Below, one piece after another: positions 32,905 to 41,261 of a DNA stretch of 64,000 bases. The position numbers and the translations under genes are program-made. The stretch covers positions 48,589 through 112,588 of the forward strand of contig CAZOPF010000004.1 of NCBI GenBank assembly GCA_964581605.1, written 5' to 3'. Source of the stretch: CAADGU01 sp964581605 (GTDB taxonomy: Bacteria; Chloroflexota; Anaerolineae; Promineifilales; Promineifilaceae). Below the pieces are notes generated by a model. That model was not told where the DNA came from and did not search any database. It saw only the letters and a program-made list of their open reading frames with translations. Numbering within the stretch: the stretch's first letter is position 1; every line of letters starts with the position of its first letter.

Positions 32905-34006
32905 ATGGAAACATTAGTGAATGAACTACACAGCTTACAAGAAACAGTGGAACAGCTGGGGAGGCGTCTTTGACGTAGCCGCTAAAGCTGACAAGGCGGC
33001 GCAATTAGAAGAGTTGGTGGCTGCCCCTGGCTTCTGGGATGACCGGCAGGCCGCACAAAAGACGATGCGGGAATTGACTCGCTTGAAGGAGCAGGTGACA
33101 GTCTGGCAGCATTTAAGCCAGCGACTGGGCGAAACGCTGGAACTGGTGGAACTTGGTGACGCTGGTCTGGAAGATGAGCTAACGCAGGAGGTGGAGCACC
33201 TGCGGCAAGAGGTTGATGAACGTGCTTTCCGCACCCTGTTTGCCGGGGAGTATGATGACGAAGATGCAATTCTGGCGATTCATGCCGGGGCAGGGGGCAC
33301 GGAGGCGCAGGATTGGGCCCTGATGTTGCAGCGTATGTTTTTGCGTTGGGCGGACACACACCAGTTTGTGGTGGATATTCTGGATGAAAGCCCTGGCGAT
33401 GAGGCGGGGTTGAAGAGTTGTCTGCTGGCGGTGCGTGGGGATTATGTGTACGGCCGTCTCAAATCTGAGCGCGGTGTGCATCGGCTGGTGCGCATCTCCC
33501 CGTTTGATGCTTCCAGCCGCCGCCACACCTCCTTTGCCAAAGTGGAAGTGTGGCCGGATGTGGCCGAAGAGATTGAGATTGAGATTGACGAGCGCGACCT
33601 GCGCATTGACCGGTTTAAGGCCAGCGGCGCGGGTGGGCAGCATGTGCAAAAGAACGAAACGGCCGTGCGCATCACCCATATTCCCACCGGCATCGTCGTC
33701 TCTTGCCAAAACCAACGCTCCCACACCCAAAACAAAGAAACCGCTCTGAAAATCTTGAAAGCACAACTGTTTGATCTGGAACGGCGCAAACAAGATGCCG
33801 AAATGGCGGCCCTCAAAGGCGAAAACGTAGACGCCGGTTGGGGTAACCAGATTCGCTCCTATGTGCTGCACCCGTACAAGATGGTCAAGGATCATCGGAC
33901 TGATTATGAAGTGGGTAATGCTGAGGCGGTGCTGGACGGCCGTCTTGATGATTTTATGGAAGCATATTTGAAATACCGTTTAGGCGAGAATGTCGCCGAA
34001 GCATAA
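32905..34006 (+). CDS. prfB: Peptide chain release factor 2 with programmed +1 frameshift
   Basis: RF2 ends translation at UGA and UAA codons. The gene is in two frames. ATG 32905 opens 22 codons (METLVNELHSLQETVEQLGRRL) that stop at TGA 32971-32973. Skipping one T at 32971 continues at GAC 32972 to give a 366-residue product. Around the join the sequence is CTT TGA C, preceded by GGGGAGG three bases upstream, the same arrangement as the E. coli prfB autoregulatory frameshift. The resulting N-terminus (ending RRL-DVAAKADKAAQLEELVAAPGFWDD) is right for RF2. The open frame beginning at ATG 32921 gives an unrelated N-terminus and is not the start. The SPF anticodon-like motif is at 198-200 and GGQ at 243-245. 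Confidence 0.93.
32958..32974 (+). promoter_or_regulatory. RF2 programmed frameshift site
   Basis: GGGGAGG (32958-32964), three spacer bases, CTT (32968-32970), in-frame TGA, then C. The Shine-Dalgarno-like run and the slippery CTT before UGA-C match the known recoding site. When RF2 is scarce the ribosome pauses at UGA and slips, making more RF2. Confidence 0.92.
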
Positions 34007-34008
34007 GA

Positions 34009-34048
34009 TCCGTGAAACGTGATGCGTGACCCGTGATCCGTAAACCGA
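34009..34048. repeat. ATGCGTGA-type tandem repeat after prfB
   Basis: GATCCGTGAAACGTGATGCGTGACCCGTGA-like units of 7-8 bases start two bases after the prfB stop. The returning arm is short (GATCCGT). It fills the gap to the ribosome site of the next gene (AAGGAGG). Confidence 0.65.
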
Positions 34049-34064
34049 AATAAGGAGGTTTTTC

Positions 34065-35462
34065 ATGGCTGATAAAGATGACAAAAAGCAGAGCAAAACG
34101 CCGCCGCAGCCGGTGCGTCGTTACACGGTGGGTGATGACAAAAAGGATGCCCCCAAGCCACCACCCCAACCTGTGAAGCGGGTACAGGTGGGTGGCCCAA
34201 CCAAGCCGCCGCCACAGCCGGTTCGCCGGGTGCAAACGGGCACAGGCACACCGACGCCGCCTTCCCGTGTACGGCCGACTGTTCGTGCCGTGCAACATCA
34301 ACAAAAAGTGCAGGCACGGCCGTTGCCCACCCCACCCCAGCGGCGTATTGTGCGGCCGGCCGGGGCGGTAGCGGCGGGGGCAGCGGTGGGGGCGGCGGCC
34401 GCACAAGCTGTCAGCCCGGAGATGCAGGCCAGGGTCACGGCCGTTGAAAGCAAATTTGAAACCCTGGAAACCAGCGCCCAGTTGACCACCATTTATGATG
34501 CCGTGGGCCGCATTGACGGCAAATTAACCGACCTCCCCTTTGAGCTGGAAAAGCTGCGGGATCGTGGTTACGTTCATTCCGGGCAGTTGGAAGACAAACT
34601 GGAAGCGTTAGACGACAAATGGGATGATGACATTCGCCCCCGCGTAGAAGCCAGCCTGAAAGAACAGGTAGAACGGCTGGACAAAGAGTTGGATCAGGCG
34701 GAAATGCAGGTGAAACGCATTAACCCACGAGTGGAATCTACGGTTAAGATGGCAGAAACGGCCGTGGATAGCCTGGAACGCCGCATCACCGCCGCCCACG
34801 ACGCCATAGATAACCTCTATGAACCTATTGAAAACGAAATCAACGAAGCCGAACGCCAGTTAAACAATGCCCGTATCATGCTTGATCTGCTGGACGGCTC
34901 GCAGGCTATCAAACTGCGTGAAGCGGAAGGCCCCTTGCTGGCGGTGGAAGCAGAGTGGCATCGGGATGGCGACGAAGGTCCCAAAGGGTATCTCTTCCTC
35001 ACCGACCTGCGGCTCATCTTTGAACAGCGCGAAGAAGTGGTCACAAAGAAAAAATTTGGCCTCTTCAAAGCCGATTCCGAAATGGTGCAGGAAGTTCATT
35101 TAGACGTAGAAGTTCACCAGATTGAATCTGTTTCCCACAAAGAAGAAGGTGGCTTTTTGGGCATGGGCAAAGCAGACATCATTGAATTTGTTTTTGCCGC
35201 CAGCGCCAGTATGTCACGTGCTCGTTTTCACCTCAAAGGGCAGAATTCATCCGAGTGGGCGGCCATGATCAAACGGGTGCAAACCGGCGATATTGACGCC
35301 GACCGTTCCGATGAATATATGGAAGAACTGGAAACGGCCGGGATCACCAGCGCCTCTTTCCCCACCGCCTGCCCCACCTGTTATGCCCCCATTCCCGAAC
35401 AGCCACGCGGCGTCACCAGTTACACCTGTGAATTTTGTGGCGCGGTTGTGGCGCCGCAATAG
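34065..35462 (+). CDS. Uncharacterised protein: PPPQPVRR repeats, coiled coil, PH-like domain, zinc ribbon
   Basis: 465 residues, not a family I can name. Residues 1-75 hold three or four repeats of the form P-P-Q-P-V-(R/K)-R-x-x-x-G, proline-rich and basic. Residues 95-115 are an Ala/Gly stretch (AGAVAAGAAVGAAAAQA) long enough to be a membrane or flexible segment. Residues about 125-285 are charged and helical, probably coiled coil. Residues about 290-400 (LLAVEAEWHRDGDEGPKGYLFLTDLRLIF) look like a PH/GRAM-type domain. The C-terminus has a zinc ribbon, CPTC and CEFC. There is a strong AAGGAGG ribosome site. No signal peptide; probably cytosolic, perhaps membrane-associated. Confidence 0.7.
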   Translation: MADKDDKKQSKTPPQPVRRYTVGDDKKDAPKPPPQPVKRVQVGGPTKPPPQPVRRVQTGTGTPTPPSRVRPTVRAVQHQQKVQARPLPTPPQRRIVRPAGAVAAGAAVGAAAAQAVSPEMQARVTAVESKFETLETSAQLTTIYDAVGRIDGKLTDLPFELEKLRDRGYVHSGQLEDKLEALDDKWDDDIRPRVEASLKEQVERLDKELDQAEMQVKRINPRVESTVKMAETAVDSLERRITAAHDAIDNLYEPIENEINEAERQLNNARIMLDLLDGSQAIKLREAEGPLLAVEAEWHRDGDEGPKGYLFLTDLRLIFEQREEVVTKKKFGLFKADSEMVQEVHLDVEVHQIESVSHKEEGGFLGMGKADIIEFVFAASASMSRARFHLKGQNSSEWAAMIKRVQTGDIDADRSDEYMEELETAGITSASFPTACPTCYAPIPEQPRGVTSYTCEFCGAVVAPQ

Positions 35463-35463
35463 T

Positions 35464-35498
35464 TTATAAGCCGTAAACCAATGGTTTGCGGCTTATAA
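35464..35498. repeat. Hairpin between the PH-domain gene and phzF-like gene
   Basis: TTATAAGCCGTAAACC and GGTTTGCGGCTTATAA pair except one base, around a three-base loop. It starts just after the stop and ends at the next ATG, hiding the start region in the stem. Confidence 0.75.
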
Positions 35499-36395
35499 AT
35501 GAGCAAGATGTCCACCTACCCCTTTATGCAAGTGGATGCATTTACGGTACGGCCGTTAGCCGGAAACCCCTGCGCCATTGTGTTTGATGCGGACACTCTG
35601 GCCGCCGGGCAGATGTTAGCCATCGCCAAAGAGATGAACCTGTCCGAAACGGCCTTTGTTTGCCGTTCGGAGGTGGCCGATTTTGGCGCACGGTATTTTA
35701 CCCCGGCAGAAGAAATACCCCTGGCCGGCCATCCCACGATAGCCACCATTCATGCCCTCATTGAACGAGGGGAAATTGTGTTGAGCGGCCAGATCACGGC
35801 CGTAACTCTGGAACTGCCCGCCGGGGTGATTACCGTAGAGATTGTGAGACACGGCCGTTTGCCCCACATCACCATGAGCCAGAAAAAACCCCAATTCCTG
35901 GCCGTATATGACCCGGCATCGGTGCTGCCCGCCTTTAGCCTCTCACCTGCCGACATGCTCCCAGGAGTGCCCATCCAAACCGTCAGCACCGGAACGCCCC
36001 AACTCATGATCCCCTTGCATAACCACGATGCACTGCACCGCTGCCGGCTGGATGCGGCCGCTTACAGTGCGCTGCGTGCCCGCGCCGACTTTTTCAGCCC
36101 ACACCTCTTTTGCCTGGGAGGAGCAACACCAGCCGGACACACCTTTGCCCGCCATTTTGGCGTGCCACCAGACACAATGGAAGACCCCTTTACAGGTTCT
36201 GCTACCGGCGGCATGGCTGCCTATCTCTGGCGTTATGGCCTGGTAGACAGCCCGACTTTTATCGCCGAACAGGGGCACTGGATGGGAAGACCAGGGCAGG
36301 CACAGGTTGAAGTAGTAGGGCCACCCGACGATATTAAAACGGTGAAGGTGGGGGGCACGGCCGTGACGCTGATTCGTGGTGAATTATCTCTGTAA
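35499..36395 (+). CDS. PhzF-family isomerase/epimerase
   Basis: 298 residues of the PhzF/diaminopimelate-epimerase-like fold. E50 (MNLSETAFV) is the catalytic residue. Other fixed points: VDAFTVRPLAGNPCAIV at the N-terminus, ARYFTPAEEIPLAGHPTIA, and DPFTGSATGGMAAYLWRYG. Family members isomerise diverse small molecules; only PhzF itself acts in phenazine synthesis. No other phenazine genes are near. The start may be ATG 35499 or the Met three codons later; both are close to a hairpin that would cover the ribosome site. Confidence 0.9.
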   Translation: MSKMSTYPFMQVDAFTVRPLAGNPCAIVFDADTLAAGQMLAIAKEMNLSETAFVCRSEVADFGARYFTPAEEIPLAGHPTIATIHALIERGEIVLSGQITAVTLELPAGVITVEIVRHGRLPHITMSQKKPQFLAVYDPASVLPAFSLSPADMLPGVPIQTVSTGTPQLMIPLHNHDALHRCRLDAAAYSALRARADFFSPHLFCLGGATPAGHTFARHFGVPPDTMEDPFTGSATGGMAAYLWRYGLVDSPTFIAEQGHWMGRPGQAQVEVVGPPDDIKTVKVGGTAVTLIRGELSL

Positions 36396-36405
36396 CGCAA
36401 GAGGA

Positions 36406-36432
36406 CATCCGATTTCTCAAAGAAATGGGATG
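36406..36432. repeat. CATCCGATTTCT hairpin, copy 1
   Basis: CATCCGATTTCT and AGAAATGGGATG enclose CAA. Related perfect hairpins are at 56426-56452 and 61213-61240. All three lie between co-directional genes. Confidence 0.7.
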
Positions 36433-36451
36433 CCTGGGAGAAAGTAATACC

Positions 36452-36889
36452 ATGAACGATCAATTTGATTTCTGGTTAGGCGAATGGGAACTGAGTTGGG
36501 AAGATCATGGCCGGGGCCATAACAGCGTCACCAAAATTCTCGGCGACAAAATCATCCGCGAGAAGTTTACCAGCCTGCATGACGACCAGACTGCCCCCTT
36601 TCAGGGCATGAGCGTTTCCGTCTATAACGAAACATCGGGCCAGTGGAAACAAACCTGGGTAGACAACCAGGGCAACTACCTCGATTTTGTGGGCGGTATG
36701 CGGTCTGGGGACATGATTCTCTCCCGCCAGACCATGGTTGAGGGCAAACCGGCCCACCAACGCATGGTCTGGACGAACATTCAGCCAGACAGCCTGGAGT
36801 GGTACTGGCAGCTTTCTACCGATGTCGGGCAGAACTGGCAAACGCTGTGGCACATTCATTACCAACGAGCGCCAAACCGTAATGCGTGA
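36452..36889 (+). CDS. DUF1579-like protein
   Basis: 145 residues. The opening FDFWLGEWELSW is the usual start of DUF1579 proteins, a lipocalin-like beta barrel of unknown function. The sequence continues with beta-strand patterns and conserved Trp residues (WKQTWVDNQGNYLDFVGG, MVWTNIQPDSLEWYWQLS). The ATG at 36452 is chosen over an in-frame Met nine codons earlier, which lies in the hairpin. The last three residues (Arg-Asn-Ala) and the stop are encoded by an ATGCGTGA palindrome that separates it from the convergent DUF4397 gene. Function not predicted. Confidence 0.75.
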   Translation: MNDQFDFWLGEWELSWEDHGRGHNSVTKILGDKIIREKFTSLHDDQTAPFQGMSVSVYNETSGQWKQTWVDNQGNYLDFVGGMRSGDMILSRQTMVEGKPAHQRMVWTNIQPDSLEWYWQLSTDVGQNWQTLWHIHYQRAPNRNA

Positions 36890-36930
36890 TGCGTGACCGA
36901 CCAGAAAAGGTCTCACGCATCACGCATCAC
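36877..36930. repeat. ATGCGTGA-type palindrome overlapping the DUF1579 stop
   Basis: CGTAATGCGTGATGCGTGACC faces TCACGCATCACGCATCAC around AGAAAAGG. It encodes the last residues of the upstream gene and lies between converging genes, so it could act at both ends. Confidence 0.85.
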
Positions 36931-36948
36931 AAGAATCACCGTACTGTA

Positions 36949-38982
36949 CTAATCCTGGCTCTTGAACAGGATTGGCAAGAAGATGTGCAGCGGCGTCAGG
37001 TCTGGTGTGGTGATAACGGTGGGGTCATACCCATTTGCGCCACCAACGGCAAAAATAGTCGCCACTGTACCAGCCGAGAGGCGAATGAGAGGGATGTCAA
37101 AGATCAGCGTTTCACACTCAGAACCAGCGGCCGTAACCTTGAGGTCATACAAGCCAGCGGGCAGTTCCAAATACGGGTCGGTGAATGCTTTGTAAGGCAC
37201 ATTCGAGACAACGGCCGTGCCACCCTCCGTGCAGATGTCTACTTCCGTACCCGTGCTGGCAAAGGGCGCGTAATGCACGATCCGGGCACGAGCATTACCG
37301 GCAGCCGGGGCGCTATTGTCATCCACCAACGCATGTAGTTCTAACGGCTGGTTCACACCATCACCAAGGGCCGATAGCGTGTAATCCACTCCGGCCGTCA
37401 GGCTAAACGTACCGGTGATGGCTGGCGTCACGGAGCCAGTGGGTATAATCTCCACCAGATAATCACCGGGATCCAGCGATACACCCTCTACCAATTCACC
37501 AAACACAAAATCTGTAATGGCGTCTGCCCCATTCAGCCGCACCGTCACAGAGGTATTTTCCAAACCCGTGGCAAAGGGGGCAAAGTGACCGACATTCACA
37601 GTCGCCTGGGTGGGCGTAAGGTTAAAGCCAGTGATGCTGGTTACATTCAGCGGCCAGCTATTGGCCCCGCCGATAGCATACAGGTCAATTGCCTCACCGC
37701 TGCCCAGGCGAACCGAGGGCAAATCCAACGCCACCGTGCCACAACCAGTACCAGCCAGGGCAATGAGCAAATCATAATCACCGGCAGGCAGGCTGAGCGT
37801 CGTCATATCTTTGTAGGCAAAATCAGTAACAACGGCCGTGCCCTCATCCGTGCAAATGTCCACTTCCGTACCCGTGCTGGCAAAGGGGGCCACATGCGCC
37901 ACAAACACCGCCGCATCGCCACCACCGGCCGTCTGGCGTGCCGGGGCCATATGCTGGTTAATGATCTGCAACTCCAACGGCTGGTTAGTGCCATCACCAA
38001 TCGCCGCCAGGGTATAGTGCACACCCCCATCAAGCGTAGCCGTGCCACTGATAGCCACAGTGCTGCTGCCGGTAGGCAGAATCTCTACGAGATAGTCACC
38101 CGGCGGCAGTTCCACACCGGTGGCAATGTCGCCAAATTCAAAGTCCGTCAGGGCATCACCGCCGTTTAAGCGCACGGTGACAGATGTGCCCGTCGCGGTA
38201 TCGGCAAAGGGAGCGAAGTGGGCCACGTTGACCACAGCCGGTGTCAGTGGCAGCCCGGTAATAGTGCTAACGCCAAGCGGCCAGTCGTTCGCTCCGCCGG
38301 TAGCAAAGGCGTCATAAATCTGCCCGGCCTCCAGGCGCAAGGAAGGCAAATCCAGAGCTACTGCTGCACAGTTGGTGCCTGCCAGCGCCACCAAGAGATC
38401 ATAATCGCCGCCGGGCAGCACCACGTAGGGGTCGGTGACCGCATCGTAAGCGAAATTGGTGATCACGGCCGTACCCTCATCCGTGCAAATGTCCACTTCT
38501 GTACCGGTGCTGGCAAAAGGGGCAAAGTGAGCCAGCCGCAGTTTAGCCTGGGTGGGCAATACGGCCGTGTCGTCTACCAATGCCCGTAGCGCCAGCGGCT
38601 GGTTGGTCCCGTCGCCAATGGCCGCCAGGGTATACCTGGTATCCTGCGCCAGCGTAACTGTGCCACTGATGGCGGCCGTGCTGCTACCCGTTGGCACAAT
38701 TTCAATGAGATAGGTATCAGCCGGCAGCGTGGTGGTGACCATATCGCCGAACTCAAAATTGGTGATGGCGTCCCCACCGTCCACACGAACAGTGACGGAT
38801 GTGCCCAACGCTGTGTTGGCGAATGGGGCAAAATGAGCCACCGATATAACCGGGTCATTTCCACCGGTGGGAGTGTCAGCCTGGTCTGGCACGGCCGTGC
38901 GGGCTAATACAGATGGAATGACCATGAGCAAAACCACAATGACAATGAGTAATAAACCTGAGCGGTAAACTTTTTCTCGCAT
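36949..38982 (-). CDS. Secreted protein with six DUF4397 repeats (three A-B pairs)
   Basis: 677 residues. A signal peptide (1-27, RSGLLLIVIVVLLMVIPSVLA) is followed by six repeats starting with H-x-A-P-F-A. Odd repeats (near 45, 255 and 470) read TSVTVRxxGxDAxTxFxFG. Even repeats (near 146, 365 and 575) read STGTEVDICTxxGTAVxxxxxY with one more Cys further on (GTNC, GTGC, GSEC), probably a disulfide. So a two-domain unit was triplicated. The fold is beta-sandwich, likely for cell-surface adhesion or binding; the ligand is unknown. The C-terminus HIFLPILFKSQD resembles that of the protein ending at 29543. Strong AGGAGG ribosome site. Confidence 0.88.
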   Translation of the reverse strand: MREKVYRSGLLLIVIVVLLMVIPSVLARTAVPDQADTPTGGNDPVISVAHFAPFANTALGTSVTVRVDGGDAITNFEFGDMVTTTLPADTYLIEIVPTGSSTAAISGTVTLAQDTRYTLAAIGDGTNQPLALRALVDDTAVLPTQAKLRLAHFAPFASTGTEVDICTDEGTAVITNFAYDAVTDPYVVLPGGDYDLLVALAGTNCAAVALDLPSLRLEAGQIYDAFATGGANDWPLGVSTITGLPLTPAVVNVAHFAPFADTATGTSVTVRLNGGDALTDFEFGDIATGVELPPGDYLVEILPTGSSTVAISGTATLDGGVHYTLAAIGDGTNQPLELQIINQHMAPARQTAGGGDAAVFVAHVAPFASTGTEVDICTDEGTAVVTDFAYKDMTTLSLPAGDYDLLIALAGTGCGTVALDLPSVRLGSGEAIDLYAIGGANSWPLNVTSITGFNLTPTQATVNVGHFAPFATGLENTSVTVRLNGADAITDFVFGELVEGVSLDPGDYLVEIIPTGSVTPAITGTFSLTAGVDYTLSALGDGVNQPLELHALVDDNSAPAAGNARARIVHYAPFASTGTEVDICTEGGTAVVSNVPYKAFTDPYLELPAGLYDLKVTAAGSECETLIFDIPLIRLSAGTVATIFAVGGANGYDPTVITTPDLTPLHIFLPILFKSQD

Positions 38983-39176
38983 GTTTGCCTCCTATGCAAC
39001 CTTTTTTGAATGTGATATTCCCGAATCAATGGCGTGTCTGGCACCAATCAGCCCTGATCTGTTACGCGCGCGGCCTCTGCGCCAGCCACCTTTGAGTATT
39101 CAATCAGGTATACGAAGGCTGTAGGATGTTTGTACGTATTGAATTTGCAAAATTCATCTACAATATGTGTATAAAA

Positions 39177-39218
39177 CATCAAAATGCCCCACCTGGCGGC
39201 AGGCGGGGCATTTTGATG
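39177..39218. terminator. Strong hairpin in the 371-base space before the DUF4397 gene
   Basis: Perfect 14-base arms (CATCAAAATGCCCC and complement) around a 14-base centre that itself contains GGCGGC. Lying between the end of the anti-sigma gene and the DUF4397 gene (both minus strand), it may end the anti-sigma transcript: on that strand the stem has an A/T-rich outer end. The rest of this space (38983-39353) shows no gene or other clear signal. Confidence 0.45.
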
Positions 39219-39353
39219 CAGGGGGTTAGCAGGGTGAAAACTTCGGTTTCGTCAGTGATATCAGACTCTGGAGATAGTGGGAGGTGGATATTCCTACTTG
39301 GCTGGCGCCCAATATCGCCATACCTCGATATGGCAAACCTTTTTGAATGAGAA

Positions 39354-40439
39354 TTAAGACCCCAATAACTCACCCAATAAGATGATGTCACCGGTGCGTT
39401 GGGGGCTGCCGCCTGCGGGTTCAATGGAAACACCAACGGCCGTAAACGTCTCCATCGGCGTCAATGAATGGACAATCAACGCCCGCTGCCCCTGCACATC
39501 TACGGCAAAAGTCTCGGCCGTATCGTGGCCATCCTCCCGAATGAGCAACACCTGGTAAACCTGGCCTGGCCCCAAATCCTGCATCCCATCAACTAACAAC
39601 AGCGAGATAGTGGTGTTAGGGTCAAACAAAAGCTGCCCGGCTGCCTGGGGTTGGCTCTCGGTGCCAGGTAGGGAAACGAGTTGGACATCTGGCGAGGCAA
39701 ATAAGGCCAACACCTGGTTGGCCGCGTCCAGGTCTCTTTGCAAAGCCTCCGCCAGCATCTCCGCTGCCAGCAGCTGCCCGGCCTGCGTTTCAATTTCACT
39801 TTGCAGCACGGCCGTCTGCCTGGTCAGTTCTGCGTTTTCATCGGCTAAGAGGGCCGCCTGCATCTGGGCGGCGTCGCGTTCTTGCTGCAGTGCCTCTAGC
39901 TGAGCCTGCAAGATACCATTTTGCTGGGCGGCGTCAGCGACGGCCGTGGCCAATTCCTCATTTGCCTGGCGCAATCCATCTCGTTCCATTTGCAATGTTT
40001 GAATGGCATCGGCCTGAACTGTAAGCTGCCGCTCATACGCGGCCATGCGGTTTCGCCAAAGTAAGCTGCCCACAATGAGAACCAGGAGAGCCACCGCTAC
40101 GGCCGTGCGCCACACCGGCAGCGACAGAAAAGCACGCAGCCTCTCCCACCAGCTTGCCCTTGTTGATTGTGGCTGGAGCGCAACCGGTTCTACGGGTTTC
40201 CTCACAGACCGCGCCTGGGCATCGGCCGTCACCCGTGCCATCAGTGCCTCTTCCATCTGGGGCGAAGGGGGGATGGGCACGGCCGTGTGCGACAATGCAC
40301 CCACTGTCAACTGCATCTCCCGCAATGCTGCTTCCGCCTCTGGGTGATTTTCCAGATACGCTTCTACATCCTTTTGTTCATCGTCATTCAGGCCGCCCAA
40401 AGCATAAAGCGCCAGTAGCCCCTGCATTTGCTCGTCCAT
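39354..40439 (-). CDS. Anti-sigma factor, RskA type, with long coiled coil
   Basis: 361 residues. Residues 1-75 are a zinc-less anti-sigma N-terminal domain (MQGLLALYALGGLNDDEQKDVEAYLENHPEAEAAL). One membrane helix lies near 112-130 (WRTAVAVALLVLIVGSLLW). Next comes an external coiled coil of about 110 residues (heptads of A, L, Q and E), then the RskA C-terminal domain (LFDPNTTISLLLVDGMQDLGPGQVYQVLLIREDG, ending SIEPAGGSPQRTGDIILLGEL). The ATG at 40439 has GAGGAA seven bases upstream and begins one base after the sigma factor stop, so the pair is translationally coupled. The coiled coil is longer than usual and may sense wall or envelope state. Confidence 0.9.
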   Translation of the reverse strand: MDEQMQGLLALYALGGLNDDEQKDVEAYLENHPEAEAALREMQLTVGALSHTAVPIPPSPQMEEALMARVTADAQARSVRKPVEPVALQPQSTRASWWERLRAFLSLPVWRTAVAVALLVLIVGSLLWRNRMAAYERQLTVQADAIQTLQMERDGLRQANEELATAVADAAQQNGILQAQLEALQQERDAAQMQAALLADENAELTRQTAVLQSEIETQAGQLLAAEMLAEALQRDLDAANQVLALFASPDVQLVSLPGTESQPQAAGQLLFDPNTTISLLLVDGMQDLGPGQVYQVLLIREDGHDTAETFAVDVQGQRALIVHSLTPMETFTAVGVSIEPAGGSPQRTGDIILLGELLGS

Positions 40440-40440
40440 G

Positions 40441-41031
40441 TTATTCCTCAAGGCCATATCCATTGGCCCTCAGCAGCCGCCCCAACTTTTCCAGCGCCAA
40501 CTGCGCTCTGGTGTTAATGGTGCCAAAGGGGATATTTTTCTCCTGGGCGATTTCGCGCCGGGTCATCCCCTGAAAATAAATCCACTCAATCACATCTTGC
40601 TGTTCCGGCGGCAGTTCGGCCAATGCCTGGTGAACTTGCTGTTGTTGAATGGAAACCCAGGCGGCTTCCATGACATCTACCCCGGCGTCCATTTTAGCAG
40701 CCAGTTCCAGGTGAGCGGCACGGCCGTCTGGCAGCCGCTCCACCGGCACACTCTTCTGCCGCCGGATGGTGTCAATTGCCAGATTGCGTGCAATGCCAAA
40801 CAGCCAGCTTTGAAAATTACCACGCTGCCGATCAAACGTATGGGCCCCATTCCAGATGCGCCAAAACGTCTCCTGGCAGATATCTTCGGCTACCACCTGG
40901 TCTGCCAATAGCTTGACACAAAAACCGGTCACCCGCCCGCCGTATCGGTCAAACAATGCCCGAAATGCGGCTACTTCGCCATTGACTACCTGGGCCAGCA
41001 ATTGCTCATCGCTCCATTCGTTCATACTCAT
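40441..41031 (-). CDS. ECF sigma factor (SigK/RskA-partnered type)
   Basis: About 196 residues. Region 2 (AFRALFDRYGGRVTGFCVKLLADQVVAEDICQETFWRIWNG, RQRGNFQSWLFGIARNLAIDTIRRQK) and region 4 (LAELPPEQQDVIEWIYFQGMTRREIAQEKNIPFGTINTRAQLALEKL) are textbook. It redirects RNA polymerase to stress or envelope genes when released by the adjacent anti-sigma. Start codon is uncertain: ATG at 41031 or 41025, or TTG at 41064. The gene is the first of the pair, with 230 bases to the next gene upstream. Confidence 0.92.
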   Translation of the reverse strand: MSMNEWSDEQLLAQVVNGEVAAFRALFDRYGGRVTGFCVKLLADQVVAEDICQETFWRIWNGAHTFDRQRGNFQSWLFGIARNLAIDTIRRQKSVPVERLPDGRAAHLELAAKMDAGVDVMEAAWVSIQQQQVHQALAELPPEQQDVIEWIYFQGMTRREIAQEKNIPFGTINTRAQLALEKLGRLLRANGYGLEE

Positions 41032-41261
41032 CAGCGCATTTCTAAATTCCTGTCCGTGTGCCAAAGATACCTACAGCTATTCACGCCATGCAGCCGAACG
41101 AATTACCATCAATCACTCATCCAAGTAGTAATACGAATACGGCGCAGGCTTGTACGCATGGAAAGTGTAAGCTATGGGCGGCCGTTAAGCAAAATCAAGA
41201 ATAAAGGTTGAGGTTGCTGCAAGAAGTTCAACTTTTGTCGTCAACCGGCCTGACTGATCCA

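Noticed and set aside
32921..34006. RF2 starting at ATG 32921
   Set aside because: The first 17 residues do not match RF2; the frameshift from ATG 32905 explains the data better.
35499..36395. Phenazine biosynthesis
   Set aside because: PhzF-family proteins are widespread; no other phenazine genes are present.
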